Assembly (NCBI RefSeq): GCF_001718315.1
Contig: NZ_CP013362.1
Coordinates: 3,269,369-3,333,368 of the forward strand
DNA from: Burkholderia diffusa
GTDB taxonomy: Bacteria; Pseudomonadota; Gammaproteobacteria; Burkholderiales; Burkholderiaceae
Direction of reading: 5' to 3'
Length of the DNA stretch: 64,000 bases
A program made the position numbers and the translations under genes. Shown in pieces: positions 27,987-38,744 of this stretch. The notes beneath the pieces were generated by a model. It did no database searches and was not told the DNA's origin. It saw nothing but the letters and a program-made list of their open reading frames with translations. How positions within the stretch are numbered: position 1 is the first letter of the stretch; each line of letters opens with the position of its first letter.

Positions 27987-28021
27987 AACAGGCGTAACCT
28001 GTTATCAACCTAAACAGGTTA
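27987..28021. promoter_or_regulatory. Three-half-site operator between CGNR regulator and hydrolase
   Basis: AACAGG (27987-27992), 5 nt, CCTGTT (27998-28003), 9 nt, AACAGG (28013-28018). The last two belong to the longer perfect inverted repeat TAACCTGTT/AACAGGTTA (27995-28003 with 28013-28021). It sits 15 bp before the hydrolase start and 33 bp before the regulator start. It probably binds the CGNR protein (inference). Confidence 0.6.
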
Positions 28022-28035
28022 GCACGGAGGAACCG

Positions 28036-28851
28036 ATGCTCGATCTCGCCAATCGCTTCGTTTTCGACGGTCACCGGATCGCATGGGGCACGCTCGGCGA
28101 AGGGCCGCCGCTCGTGCTCGTGCACGGCACGCCGTTTTCATCGCAGGTGTGGCGCCGGATCGCGCCGTGGCTCGCGCGACGCCATCGCGTGTTCTTCTAC
28201 GACCTGCTCGGCTACGGCCAGTCCGACATGCCCGACGCGGACGTCTCGCTCGGCCGGCAGAACGTGCTGTTCGGCGCACTGCTCGCCGAATGGAACATTT
28301 CGCGCCCGCGCGTGCTTGCGCACGATTACGGCGGCGCGACCGTGCTGCGCGCACACTTCCTCGATGGCATCGCGTATTCGGACCTGACGCTCGTGAACCC
28401 GGTCGCGATCGCGCCGCAAGGCTCGCCGTTCGTGCGGCATGTCGCGCAGCACGAAGCCGCGTTCACCGGGCTGCCGGCGTATGCGCACCATGCGCTCGTG
28501 TCGGCCTATATCGGCAATGCCGTCGCGCAACCGTTGAGCGACGACGTGCTGTCGATCTATCGCTCGCCATGGCTCACGCCGGCCGGCCAGGCGGCGTTCT
28601 ATCGACAGATCGCGCAGATGCGCCAGCATTACATCGAGGAAGCGGAGGCACGCTATGCGCCGCCCGACTTTCCTGTGCGCATCGTGTGGGGCGAGGACGA
28701 CGCGTGGATTCCGCTCGAGCAGGGGCAGGCCCTCGCCGATCGCATCGCCGGCGGCAAGCTGATCCGCGCGCCGCGTGCGGGCCACCTCGTTCAGGAAGAT
28801 GCACCGGAAGCGATCGTCGCCGCCGTGCTCGACGGACACCTGCAGGATTGA
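28036..28851 (+). CDS. Alpha/beta hydrolase with Asp nucleophile (haloalkane dehalogenase-like)
   Basis: 271 aa. Oxyanion motif VLVHGTPFSSQVW, FYDLLGYGQSDMP, and the nucleophile elbow LAHDYGGATVLR, where Asp97 replaces the Ser of esterases. Asp in this place is the mark of the haloalkane dehalogenase and epoxide hydrolase branch. Acid residue in WGEDDAWIP, and catalytic His in AGHLVQEDAPE. Substrate not assignable. Strong Shine-Dalgarno CGGAGGA before the ATG. Divergent from, and probably controlled by, the CGNR regulator. Confidence 0.87.
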   Translation: MLDLANRFVFDGHRIAWGTLGEGPPLVLVHGTPFSSQVWRRIAPWLARRHRVFFYDLLGYGQSDMPDADVSLGRQNVLFGALLAEWNISRPRVLAHDYGGATVLRAHFLDGIAYSDLTLVNPVAIAPQGSPFVRHVAQHEAAFTGLPAYAHHALVSAYIGNAVAQPLSDDVLSIYRSPWLTPAGQAAFYRQIAQMRQHYIEEAEARYAPPDFPVRIVWGEDDAWIPLEQGQALADRIAGGKLIRAPRAGHLVQEDAPEAIVAAVLDGHLQD

Positions 28852-29037
28852 TCGCCCACGCAGCCACGTCGCGTGGCGCGTCGGAAGGCCGGCACGCCCT
28901 GCGCGAGTGTCGCAACGAACTTCGCGGGTCGCGCGGTCGCCGAACAGCTCGCGCGATGCACCGCCTCGACGACACGGCTATCCGCGACAAACGCCGCATC
29001 GTGCGCGGCCGGCGAACGAATGAGCCGGACGAATGAC

Positions 29038-29067
29038 GCCCGCACCGACCACGAAGCCGGTGCGGGC
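29038..29067 (-). terminator. Possible terminator after phnY
   Basis: 10-bp GC-rich stem (GCCCGCACCG with CGGTGCGGGC, 10-nt loop) 20 bp beyond the phnY stop. No T-tract follows on the minus strand, so intrinsic termination would be inefficient. Confidence 0.4.
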
Positions 29068-29087
29068 ACGGGCACGCTACGCGCCGC

Positions 29088-30542
29088 TTACCACGGCAGC
29101 GAATAGGTCTTCGTGTTCGTGAAGCTCTTCATCGCCTCCTGCACGCCCTCCTTGTAGCCGAGGCCCGAATCCTTCACGCCGCCGAACGGTGTCAGTTCGA
29201 GCCGGTAGCCCGGCACCTCGCGCACGTTCACGCTGCCGACCTCGAGCTCCGTGATGAAGCGCGTGATGTTGTCGAAGCGGTTCGTGCAGACCGACGACGA
29301 CAACGCATAGTCGGTGCTGTTCGACATCCGGATCGCCTCGTCGATATCGCGAAAGCGCATGATCGGCGACACGGGCCCGAACGTCTCGTATTTCACGAGG
29401 GGCATGTCGGGCGTCACGCGATCGATGACCGTCGGCGAATACAGCGCGCCGTCGCGCACGTTGCCGACCAGGAGCCGCGCACCGCGCGCGATCGCGTCGT
29501 TTACCTGCTGCTCGCAGAACTTCGCGGCCGCTTCATCGATGACGGTGCCCATGTCGACCGACGGATCGGCCGGGTTCCCATAGACCCACGCGCGGGTTTT
29601 CTCGACGACCAGCTCGGTGAAGCGATCGGCCACCGCCTCGTGCACGAGCATGCGCTTGATCGCGGTGCAACGCTGCCCCGAGTTCTTGTACGAGCCCGAT
29701 ACGGCAAGCGTGCTTGCCTCGTCGAGATCGGCGTCTTCCATCACGATGATCGGATCGTTGCCGCCGAGTTCGAGCACCGCGCGCCGGTAGCCCATCCGCG
29801 ACGCGATCGACTTGCCGATCGACACGCCGCCGGTGAACGTGATCAGGTCGATCGCCGGGTTCGTGATCAGTTCGTCCGCGATTTCCTTCGGGTCGCCGGT
29901 GATCACCTGCAGCATCTGCGGCGGCAGGCCGGCTTCGTACAGGATGTCCGCGAACAGGTAGCACGACAGCGGCACTTTCTCCGACGGTTTCACGACGATC
30001 CGGTTGTTGGTCGCAACCGACGGCACGACCTTGTGCGCGACCTGGTTCATCGGATGGTTGAATGGCGTGATCGCGGAGATCACGCCGAGCAGCGGCTCGC
30101 GCTGCGTGTACACGCGGCGCTTCTTGCCGTGCGGCGTCAGATCGCACGAGAAGATCTGCCCGTCGTCCTTCAGCACTTCGCCCGCGCCGAACGTGAGCAC
30201 GTCGGCCACGCGCCCGGCTTCGTGCGTCGAATCCTTGAGGCACAACCCGGCCTCGGCCGTGATCAGCGCCGCGATCGCGGCAGTGCGCGCACGCACGATG
30301 TCGGCCGCGCGGCGCAGGATCGCCGCACGCTCGTGACGCGTGAGCGATGGCCGGTAGGCGCGCGCGACGGCGAATGCGCGTCGCACGTCGTCGAGCGTCG
30401 CCTTCGGCACGGTGCCGACGAGCGTTCCGTCGTACGGGTTGCGCACCTCGATCACCGCGTCGCGATGGATCCTTTCCCCATCGATTCGGAGTGCTTCACG
30501 ATGAACCGTCCCGGCTTCCGTCGATGCTGCAATGGCGTTCAT
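29088..30542 (-). CDS. phnY: Phosphonoacetaldehyde dehydrogenase PhnY
   Basis: 484-aa NAD(P)-dependent aldehyde dehydrogenase. Active-site Cys292 in GQRCTAIKR, general base Glu258 in LELGGNDPI, oxyanion Asn162 in ITPFNHP and cofactor motif FTGGVSIGKSIA are all present. Context gives the substrate: phnA starts upstream in the same operon and phnW lies across the divergent promoter. Together they make the hydrolytic route AEP to phosphonoacetaldehyde (PhnW), to phosphonoacetate (PhnY), to acetate and phosphate (PhnA). 27 bp after phnA with Shine-Dalgarno GAGGGAGA. The similar ALDH of general metabolism cannot be excluded by sequence alone, but context makes it unlikely. Confidence 0.92.
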   Translation of the reverse strand: MNAIAASTEAGTVHREALRIDGERIHRDAVIEVRNPYDGTLVGTVPKATLDDVRRAFAVARAYRPSLTRHERAAILRRAADIVRARTAAIAALITAEAGLCLKDSTHEAGRVADVLTFGAGEVLKDDGQIFSCDLTPHGKKRRVYTQREPLLGVISAITPFNHPMNQVAHKVVPSVATNNRIVVKPSEKVPLSCYLFADILYEAGLPPQMLQVITGDPKEIADELITNPAIDLITFTGGVSIGKSIASRMGYRRAVLELGGNDPIIVMEDADLDEASTLAVSGSYKNSGQRCTAIKRMLVHEAVADRFTELVVEKTRAWVYGNPADPSVDMGTVIDEAAAKFCEQQVNDAIARGARLLVGNVRDGALYSPTVIDRVTPDMPLVKYETFGPVSPIMRFRDIDEAIRMSNSTDYALSSSVCTNRFDNITRFITELEVGSVNVREVPGYRLELTPFGGVKDSGLGYKEGVQEAMKSFTNTKTYSLPW

Positions 30543-30569
30543 GATGTCTCCCTCGCGGATGCGTCCGCG

Positions 30570-31917
<1,348 letters not shown>

Positions 31918-32015
31918 CAACATGCAGAGAACAGAAAGCAAAACAACGTAGCAGCAAGAGGGCTGGTCTCCACTCATCCGCCGCTGTCGCGGCGCCACAG
32001 TCAAGGGGTCTGAAG

Positions 32016-33071
32016 ATGAACGAAGTGCCGGTACACAAGCGTTTCAATGCATGGGCGACGGGCGCGGCGCGCGTTGCACTGGCCGCCGCGGTCGCGCTTG
32101 GCGCCGCGCAGGCCGCACACGCGAAGACGTCACTGCTCGTCTACACCGCGCTGGAAGACGAGGCGATGAAGCCCTACAAGGACGCCTTCGAGAAGGCGAA
32201 CCCCGACATCGAGATCCGCTGGGTGCGTGACTCGACCGGCTCGGTTACCGCGAAGCTGCTCGCGGAAAAGAACAATCCTCGCGCGGACGTCGTGCTCGGC
32301 CTCGCCGCATCGAGCCTCACGCTGCTCGACCTGCAGGGGATGCTGATGCCGTATGCGCCGAAGGGTTTCGATCAGCTCACGCGCAAGTACAGCGACGCGA
32401 ACACGCCGCCGCACTGGGTCGGCATGGACGTGTGGGGCGCGACGATCTGCTACAACCGCGTCGCCGCGCAGGCGAAGAACATCCCGAAGCCGACGTCGTG
32501 GGAAGACCTGACAAAACCGGTCTACAAAGGCGCGATCGTGATGCCGAGCCCGGTGTCGTCGGGTACCGGCTATCTCGACGTCACCGCGTGGCTGCAGACC
32601 TTCGGCGAGGATCGCGGCTGGAAATTCATGGATGCGCTCGACAAGAACGTCGCGCAGTATGTGCACTCGGGCTCGAAGCCGTGCACGCTCGCCGGCACCG
32701 GCGAATTCCCGATCGGCATCTCGTTCGAGTTCCGCGGCCACGAACTGCAGTCGCAGGGCGCGCCGATCGACCTGGTGTTCCCGAAGGAAGGGCTCGGCTG
32801 GGACATGGAAGGCACGGCGATCATGAAGACGACGAAGCAGCCGGACGCCGCGAAGAAGCTCGCCGATTTCATGGCGAGCAAGGAAGCGAACCAGATCACC
32901 GCGCGGTGGTGGGCGATCGTCGCGTACCCGGGCGTCGCACGCAAGCTGGCCGGCATTCCCGACAACTATGCGGACCTGCTCGTGAAGAACGACTTCGTGT
33001 GGTCCGCGAAGAACCGCCAGTCGATCCTCGAGACCTGGCAGAAGCGCTACGGGGCGAAGACGCAGCAATGA
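32016..33071 (+). CDS. phnS: Putative 2-aminoethylphosphonate ABC transporter, periplasmic binding protein
   Basis: 351 aa. Signal peptide of about 37 residues (ARVALAAAVALGAAQAAHA, cleaved before KTSLLVYTALED). The mature protein has the Fe3+/AEP-binding-protein fold: YTALEDEAMKPYKDAFEKANPDIEIRWVRDSTG, VVLGLAASSLTLL, VWGATICYNR, MPSPVSSGTGYLDVTAW and ISFEFRGHELQSQGAPIDLVFPKEG. The family also includes iron(III) binders, but the neighbours are all AEP genes. The start at 32016 follows GGGGTCTGAAG; the ORF is open further upstream without coding character. First gene of the rightward unit phnS-T-UV-W. Confidence 0.9.
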   Translation: MNEVPVHKRFNAWATGAARVALAAAVALGAAQAAHAKTSLLVYTALEDEAMKPYKDAFEKANPDIEIRWVRDSTGSVTAKLLAEKNNPRADVVLGLAASSLTLLDLQGMLMPYAPKGFDQLTRKYSDANTPPHWVGMDVWGATICYNRVAAQAKNIPKPTSWEDLTKPVYKGAIVMPSPVSSGTGYLDVTAWLQTFGEDRGWKFMDALDKNVAQYVHSGSKPCTLAGTGEFPIGISFEFRGHELQSQGAPIDLVFPKEGLGWDMEGTAIMKTTKQPDAAKKLADFMASKEANQITARWWAIVAYPGVARKLAGIPDNYADLLVKNDFVWSAKNRQSILETWQKRYGAKTQQ

Positions 33072-33182
33072 TCCAGCGGTAACGCCGCAACCGGCAGCGG
33101 GGCCGCGCCACGCGTCGCCCCGCATCCCTTTCCATGGTCGTATCCGGCCCGCGTCCGGGCCGCCCGCAGCGTGGAGGCGTGC

Positions 33183-34265
33183 ATGGCACCCTATCTGAGC
33201 GTAGAACGCATCGAAAAGCGGTACAACGACACACAGGTTCTCACCGACATCAACCTGAGCGTGATGAAGGGCGAGATGATCTGCTTCCTGGGGCCGTCCG
33301 GCTGCGGGAAAACCACGCTGCTGCGGATCATCGCGGGGCTCGAGGCGCAAAGCGCCGGCCACATCATGCAGGACGGCCGCGACATCTCGCGGCTGCCGCC
33401 GCAACTGCGCGACTACGGGATCGTGTTCCAGTCGTACGCGCTGTTTCCGAACCTCACCGTCTACGACAACGTCGCGTACGGTCTCGTGAATCGCAAGATG
33501 AAGCGCGATGCGATCCACGAACGCGTGCATACGCTGCTCGCGCTGGTCGGCCTGCCCGACAGCCATCGCAAGCATCCGGGCCAGCTGTCCGGCGGCCAGC
33601 AGCAGCGCATCGCGCTGGCGCGCGCACTGGCGAGCTCGCCCGGCCTGCTGCTGCTCGACGAGCCGCTGTCGGCGCTCGATGCGCGCGTGCGCGTGCGGTT
33701 GCGCCAGGAAATCCGCGCACTGCAGCAACGGCTCGGCGTGACGACGATCATGGTTACCCACGACCAGGAAGAAGCATTGTCGATGGCCGACCGGATCGTC
33801 GTGATGAACCACGGCGTCATCGAGCAGATCGGCACGCCGCTCGAAATCTACCGGCAGCCGGCGTCGCCGTTCGTCGCGGACTTCATCGGCCGCGTCAACA
33901 CGATCCCCGCCGAAGTCGCTCGGGACGGCACGCTGCGCGCGGGCGGCATCGGCCTCGACTGCCGCCACGGCACGGCGCAAGGCGCGGCCGTGTCGGTCTA
34001 CGTGCGGCCCGAGGATCTGCGCATCCGCGTTCCGGGCGAAAACGCCGACAACGTGCTGGCCGGCCGCGTCGAGAAGCTCGAGTTCCTCGGCGCATTTTGC
34101 CGAGTGAGTTTCCGCATCGACGGGCTCGACGGCCACGAGATCGTCGCCGACCTGTCGTATCACGACGTCGACCGCACCGGCGTGCAAGCCGGCGCGCGCA
34201 TCGATCTCGCGCTCGATCGCGAGCATGTCCGCGTGTTCCCGTGCGCGAAGGAGCGACTGCAATGA
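33183..34265 (+). CDS. phnT: AEP ABC transporter, ATP-binding protein
   Basis: 360 aa. Complete ABC ATPase: Walker A GPSGCGKTT, Q-loop VFQSYALFPN, signature LSGGQQQRIALARAL, Walker B LLLLDEPLSALD and H-loop VTHDQEEA. The C-terminal ~110 aa form a TOBE-like regulatory domain (VYVRPEDLRIRV). Energises uptake by the fused permease encoded next; its TGA overlaps the permease ATG. Shine-Dalgarno GGAGG before the ATG at 33183. Confidence 0.93.
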   Translation: MAPYLSVERIEKRYNDTQVLTDINLSVMKGEMICFLGPSGCGKTTLLRIIAGLEAQSAGHIMQDGRDISRLPPQLRDYGIVFQSYALFPNLTVYDNVAYGLVNRKMKRDAIHERVHTLLALVGLPDSHRKHPGQLSGGQQQRIALARALASSPGLLLLDEPLSALDARVRVRLRQEIRALQQRLGVTTIMVTHDQEEALSMADRIVVMNHGVIEQIGTPLEIYRQPASPFVADFIGRVNTIPAEVARDGTLRAGGIGLDCRHGTAQGAAVSVYVRPEDLRIRVPGENADNVLAGRVEKLEFLGAFCRVSFRIDGLDGHEIVADLSYHDVDRTGVQAGARIDLALDREHVRVFPCAKERLQ

Positions 34266-35989
34266 GCACCGTCCTCACCGAACGCCGCCGCGGCGCGGCT
34301 GCTCCCGCCGACGTGCGGCAGCTCACGCACTGGCACGATCGCATCGCGCAGCTCGCGCTCGTCGCGATGGCCGCGCTGATGTCGCTGTTCCTGCTGCTGC
34401 CGCTCGCGCTCGTCGTGCAGAAATGCTTCGTCGACGCGGACGGCCGTTTCGTCGGCACGCACAACTTCGTCAAGTATCTCGAGGACAGCGGCGTGCTGCG
34501 CTCGATGCTCCATTCGCTGACGGTCGGCGCGCTCGTCACGGCGATCGTCGTGCCGATGGCGTTCACGTTCGCGTATGCGCTGACGCGCTCGTGCATGCCG
34601 CTGAAGAGCGCCGCGCGCACGATCGCGCTGCTGCCTTTGCTTGCGCCGACGCTGCTGTCCGCCGTGTCGTTCATCTACTGGTTCGGCAACGCGGGGCTGC
34701 TCAAGCCGCTGCTGCATGGCCACTCGATCTACGGGCTGCCGGGCATCGTGCTGAGCATGGTGTATGCATCGTTTCCGCACGTGCTGATGATCCTCGTCAC
34801 TGCGCTGTCGCTGGCGGACGGCCGGCTCTACGAGGCCGCCGACGCGATGGGCACGAGCCGCACGCGCAAGTTCTTCACGATCACGCTGCCCGGCGCCAAG
34901 TACGGGCTGATCAGCGCGACCATGGTGGCGTTCACGATGTGCATCAACGACTTCGGCGTGCCGGTGGTGATCGGCGGTTCGTACAACGTACTGTCGACCG
35001 ACATCTACAAGCTGATCATCGGGTTGCAGGATTTCAACCGCAGCGCGGTCGTCAGCCTGATGCTGCTGTGCCCCGCGCTGGTTGCATTCGGCGTCGACTT
35101 CTTCATCCGCCGCCGCCAGCAGTCGCAGCTCGGCGCGCGCTCGACGCCGTATCAGCCGAAGCCGTCGCGCGGCTTCGACGCCGCGATGCTCGCGTACTGC
35201 GCGCTCGTGTGCGCATTCTTCATCGCGGTGGTCGGCATCTCGGTGTTCGCGTCGTTCGTGAAGTTCTGGCCGTACCAGATGAGCGTCGGGCTGCAGCATT
35301 ACCGGATGGGCCTGATCGCGGCCGGCATCTTCGATGCGTACAAGAACAGCCTGCGGATGGCCGCGACCGTCGCGCTCGGCGGCACGATCGTCGTGTTCGG
35401 CGGCGCCTACCTGATCGAAAAGACGCGCGGCGCGCGCTGGCTGCGCGGCTTCATCAGCCTGTGCGCGATCCTGCCGATGGGCGTGCCCGGCCTCGTGCTC
35501 GGCATCAGCTACATCTTCCTGTTCAACGCGCCCGGCAATCCGTTGAACGGCTTGTACGGGTCGCTGTGGCTGCTCGCGATCGTTACGGTCGTCCACTACT
35601 ACGCGTCGAGTCACCTGACCGCCGTCACCGCGCTGCGGCAGATCGACAGCGAGTTCGAGGCCGTGTCGGCGTCGCTGAAGGTGCCGTTCTACAAGACCTT
35701 CCTGCGTGTGACCGTGCCTGTATGCATGCCAGCGATCCTGCTGATCGCGCGTTACCTGTTCGTCAACGGGATGACGACGGTTTCCGCCGTCGCGTTCCTG
35801 TACTCGCCGGACACGCAGCCCGCCTCCGTCGCGATCCTGAACCTCGACGACGCGGGCCAGATGGGCCCCGCCGCCGCGATGGCGACGCTCGTGCTCGCGA
35901 CCTCGTCGTTCGCCTGCGTGCTGTTCGCGTGCATCTCGCATCGCCTGTTGCGTCGCACGCAGGCGTGGCGCACCCCGCATCGCCGCTGA
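34262..35989 (+). CDS. AEP ABC transporter, fused two-domain permease
   Basis: 575 aa with about twelve membrane helices in two homologous halves, so one polypeptide replaces the PhnU and PhnV pair. Each half carries an EAA-type loop: LYEAADAMGTSRTRKFFTITLPG in half one and FEAVSASLKVPFYKTFLRVTVP in half two. The halves are joined by a short basic linker (FFIRRRQQSQLGARSTPYQPK). The frame extends upstream through phnT only as a shadow; ATG at 34262 overlaps the phnT stop. Inner-membrane channel for AEP with PhnS and PhnT. Confidence 0.92.
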   Translation: MSTVLTERRRGAAAPADVRQLTHWHDRIAQLALVAMAALMSLFLLLPLALVVQKCFVDADGRFVGTHNFVKYLEDSGVLRSMLHSLTVGALVTAIVVPMAFTFAYALTRSCMPLKSAARTIALLPLLAPTLLSAVSFIYWFGNAGLLKPLLHGHSIYGLPGIVLSMVYASFPHVLMILVTALSLADGRLYEAADAMGTSRTRKFFTITLPGAKYGLISATMVAFTMCINDFGVPVVIGGSYNVLSTDIYKLIIGLQDFNRSAVVSLMLLCPALVAFGVDFFIRRRQQSQLGARSTPYQPKPSRGFDAAMLAYCALVCAFFIAVVGISVFASFVKFWPYQMSVGLQHYRMGLIAAGIFDAYKNSLRMAATVALGGTIVVFGGAYLIEKTRGARWLRGFISLCAILPMGVPGLVLGISYIFLFNAPGNPLNGLYGSLWLLAIVTVVHYYASSHLTAVTALRQIDSEFEAVSASLKVPFYKTFLRVTVPVCMPAILLIARYLFVNGMTTVSAVAFLYSPDTQPASVAILNLDDAGQMGPAAAMATLVLATSSFACVLFACISHRLLRRTQAWRTPHRR

Positions 35990-36037
35990 TTCCTTCGCCG
36001 CACTCACGTGACGTTCCGACTTCACCAAGGAGACACC

Positions 36038-37168
36038 ATGACGCTCGCCACCCAGCCCATCCTGCTCACCCCCGGCCCCCTGACGACCTCGGACCGCACG
36101 CGCGACGCGATGCTGCGCGACTGGGGCTCGTGGGACAGCGATTTCAACGCGATCACCGCGCGGCTGCGCGAACGGTTGCTGCAGATCGTGCACGGCGAAG
36201 GCACGCACGAATGCGTGCCGCTGCAGGGCAGCGGCACGTTCTCGGTCGAGGCGGCGATCGGCACGCTCGTGCCGCGCGACGGCCACGTGCTCGTGCCGAA
36301 CAACGGCGCGTACTGCCAGCGCATCGCGAAGATCTGCCGCGTACTCGGCCGCACGCTCACGACGATCGATTACAGCGAGGATCGCCGTGTCGACCCGGCC
36401 GACGTCGAGCGCGCGCTCGCCGCCGATCCGACCATCACGCACGTCGCGCTCGTCCACTGTGAAACCGGCGCCGGCGTGCTGAACCCGCTGCACGACATCG
36501 CGCAGGTGGTCGCGAAACACGGCCGCGGGCTGATCGTCGACGCGATGAGTTCGTTCGGCGCGATCGACATCGACGCGCGCACGACGCCGTTCGACGCGGT
36601 GATCGCGGCGTCGGGCAAGTGTCTCGAAGGCGTGCCGGGGCTCGGCTTCGTGATCGCGAAGCGCACGGCGCTCGAACGCTGCGAAGGCAACAGCCACTCG
36701 CTCGCGATGGACCTGTACGACCAGTGGGTCTACATGCAGCGCACGACGCAATGGCGCTTCACGCCGCCGACACACGTGGTCGCGGCACTCGACGCGGCCG
36801 TCGCACAGTACGTCGACGAAGGCGGGCTCGCCGCTCGCGGCGGCCGCTACCAGCGCAACTGCCGCGCGCTGGTCGACGGGATGCGCGCGCTCGGCTTCCG
36901 GCCGTTCCTCGATCCGGCGATCCAGGCGCCGATCATCGTCACGTTCCATGCGCCGGACGATCCGAACTACGACTTCAAGCGGTTTTATCAGGAGGTCAAA
37001 AAGCGTGGCTACATTCTGTATCCGGGCAAGCTGACGGAAGTCGACACGTTCCGCGTCGGCTGCATCGGCCACTTCGGCGAAGCCGGCATTCCCGGCGCGG
37101 TCGCCGCGATCGCCGACACGCTGAAGGCAATGGGCGTGCGCCGCATGTCCGCCGAAGCGGCGGCCTGA
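36038..37168 (+). CDS. phnW: 2-aminoethylphosphonate:pyruvate aminotransferase PhnW
   Basis: 376 aa, class V PLP enzyme that transaminates AEP and pyruvate to phosphonoacetaldehyde and alanine. N-terminus [11 protein letters not shown] is the family hallmark, followed by [40 protein letters not shown] (PLP-ring Asp) and the Schiff-base Lys194 in [11 protein letters not shown]. The ATG at 36038 follows AAGGAG with ideal spacing. It supplies the substrate for PhnY. No phnX (phosphonatase) is seen, so the hydrolytic PhnY-PhnA branch handles the aldehyde. Confidence 0.96.
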   Translation: MTLATQPILLTPGPLTTSDRTRDAMLRDWGSWDSDFNAITARLRERLLQIVHGEGTHECVPLQGSGTFSVEAAIGTLVPRDGHVLVPNNGAYCQRIAKICRVLGRTLTTIDYSEDRRVDPADVERALAADPTITHVALVHCETGAGVLNPLHDIAQVVAKHGRGLIVDAMSSFGAIDIDARTTPFDAVIAASGKCLEGVPGLGFVIAKRTALERCEGNSHSLAMDLYDQWVYMQRTTQWRFTPPTHVVAALDAAVAQYVDEGGLAARGGRYQRNCRALVDGMRALGFRPFLDPAIQAPIIVTFHAPDDPNYDFKRFYQEVKKRGYILYPGKLTEVDTFRVGCIGHFGEAGIPGAVAAIADTLKAMGVRRMSAEAAA

Positions 37169-37178
37169 CGCGATGCCC

Positions 37179-37212
37179 CCGCCGCCCGGCGACATGCATC
37201 GCCGGGCGGCGG
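37179..37212 (+). terminator. Strong intercistronic hairpin after phnW
   Basis: Perfect 14-bp GC-rich stem (CCGCCGCCCGGCGA, 6-nt loop) starting 11 nt after the phnW stop. No T-tract follows. It probably reduces read-through into the oxidoreductase gene or protects the phnW mRNA 3' end. Confidence 0.5.
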
Positions 37213-37271
37213 CTTCGTCATGTTTCCCGCCGTGCGCGGCACGGCGACTACCCTTACCGGCACCACATCCG

Positions 37272-38660
37272 ATGCGACCCTTCTGGATCGAACAAGCACT
37301 GTTCAACGACGGCGATCTCGCCCCCGCGCTGCAGGGCGCGACGCAGGCCGACGTGTGTATCGTCGGCGGCGGCTTCACCGGGCTCTGGACGGCGATCCAG
37401 GCGAAGCAGCAGAACGCGGCGCTCGACATCGCGATACTCGAGGCCGACCTGTGCGGCGCCGGCGCAAGCGGGCGCAACGGCGGATGCCTGCTCACGTGGT
37501 CCGCGAAATTCCTGACACTGCGCCGCCTGTTCGGCGAAGCGGAGGCGATCCGGCTCGTGAAGGCATCGGAGGCGGCCGTTCAGCACATCGCCGACTTCTG
37601 CCGCACGCATCGCATCGATGCGGAGCTGCGGCTCGACGGCACGCTGTACACCGCGACGTCGCGCGCGCAGGTCGGCACGCTCGCGCCGGTGCTCGATGCG
37701 CTCGCCGCGTGCGGCATCCACAGCTACGAGCCGCTGCCGGCCGCCGAAGTCGCGCGCCGCTCGGGCTCCGCACGCAATCTCGACGGCGTGTACTCGCCGA
37801 TCGCCGCGACCGTTCATCCGGGCAAGCTCGTGCGCGGGCTGCGCCGCGTCGCGCTCGACATGGGGATCCGGATCTACGAGCGCACGCCGCTGGTCGACTT
37901 CACGCCCGGGCAGCCGGCCGTCGTGCGCACGCCGTCCGGCAGCGTGCGTGCGGGCAAGCTGGTGTTCGCGATCAACGCGTGGATGGCGAGCCGCTTCCCG
38001 CAGTTCGAACGCACGATCGCGGTCGTGTCGAGCGACATGGTCATCACCGAGAAATGCCCGGAGCTGCTCGAGCGGACCGGCCTCGTGGACGGTGTGTCGG
38101 TGCTCGATTCGCGGATCTTCGTGTACTACTACCGCACGACCGCCGACGGGCGGCTGATGCTCGGCAAGGGCGGCAACACGTTCTCGTGGCGCAGCCGCAT
38201 CGCGCCGGTGTTCGACCGGCGCTCGCCGTACGAGGCGCAGCTCACGCAGAGCCTGCGCGAATTCTTCCCGTCGCTCGCGGGCGTGCCGGTCACCGCAAGC
38301 TGGAACGGCCCGTCGGACCGGTCGGTGACGGGCTTCCCGTTCTTCGGCCGCCTCGACGATGCGCCGAACGTGTTCTACGGGTTCGGCTATTCGGGCAACG
38401 GCGTCGGGCCGACCTACATGGGCGGGCAGATCCTGTCGTCGCTGGTGCTCGGCCTCGACAACGCGTGGACACGCAGCCCGATCGTGCGCGGCCCGCTCGG
38501 CCACTTCCCGCCGGAGCCGATCCGCTATGTGGGCGCGCACGTCGTGCGCAATGCGATCCGCCGCAAGGAGCGCGCGGAAGACGAGAACCGACTGCCAGCG
38601 AGGATCGACACGTGGCTCGCGAAATTCGCGAGCGCGGCGGGCAAGGCCGACAAGGCGTAA
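37272..38660 (+). CDS. FAD-dependent oxidoreductase of the phosphonate cluster (DAO fold)
   Basis: 462 aa. N-terminal FAD-binding motif VCIVGGGFTGLWTAIQA with EADLCGAGASGRNGGCL, the glycine-oxidase/PuuB-like DAO fold, and C-terminal FYGFGYSGNGVGPTYMGG. No signal peptide. Related oxidoreductases recur in AEP clusters and some have been shown to act on AEP derivatives such as N-alkylated forms, releasing phosphonoacetaldehyde. That activity is a reasonable guess here, not shown. Start at 37272 was chosen because the preceding 33 codons encode the phnW hairpin. Last gene of the rightward unit. Confidence 0.85.
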   Translation: MRPFWIEQALFNDGDLAPALQGATQADVCIVGGGFTGLWTAIQAKQQNAALDIAILEADLCGAGASGRNGGCLLTWSAKFLTLRRLFGEAEAIRLVKASEAAVQHIADFCRTHRIDAELRLDGTLYTATSRAQVGTLAPVLDALAACGIHSYEPLPAAEVARRSGSARNLDGVYSPIAATVHPGKLVRGLRRVALDMGIRIYERTPLVDFTPGQPAVVRTPSGSVRAGKLVFAINAWMASRFPQFERTIAVVSSDMVITEKCPELLERTGLVDGVSVLDSRIFVYYYRTTADGRLMLGKGGNTFSWRSRIAPVFDRRSPYEAQLTQSLREFFPSLAGVPVTASWNGPSDRSVTGFPFFGRLDDAPNVFYGFGYSGNGVGPTYMGGQILSSLVLGLDNAWTRSPIVRGPLGHFPPEPIRYVGAHVVRNAIRRKERAEDENRLPARIDTWLAKFASAAGKADKA

Positions 38661-38686
38661 CGATGCGATGACGTGACGCGAAATGT

Positions 38687-38714
38687 AAAAGGGACGCCGC
38701 GAAGCGTCCCTTTT
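38687..38714. terminator. Bidirectional terminator at end of the phn cluster
   Basis: Perfect 11-bp stem AAAAGGGACGC/GCGTCCCTTTT, 6-nt loop, with A4/T4 arms. It lies between the convergent oxidoreductase and GntR genes and serves both. Confidence 0.88.
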
Positions 38715-38744
38715 GCCGTTCGTGCGACTGCCGGTGCAGCCGCG

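Noticed and set aside
37173..37271. Longer start of the FAD oxidoreductase
   Set aside because: These codons consist of the phnW downstream hairpin. The FAD fold starts properly from 37272.
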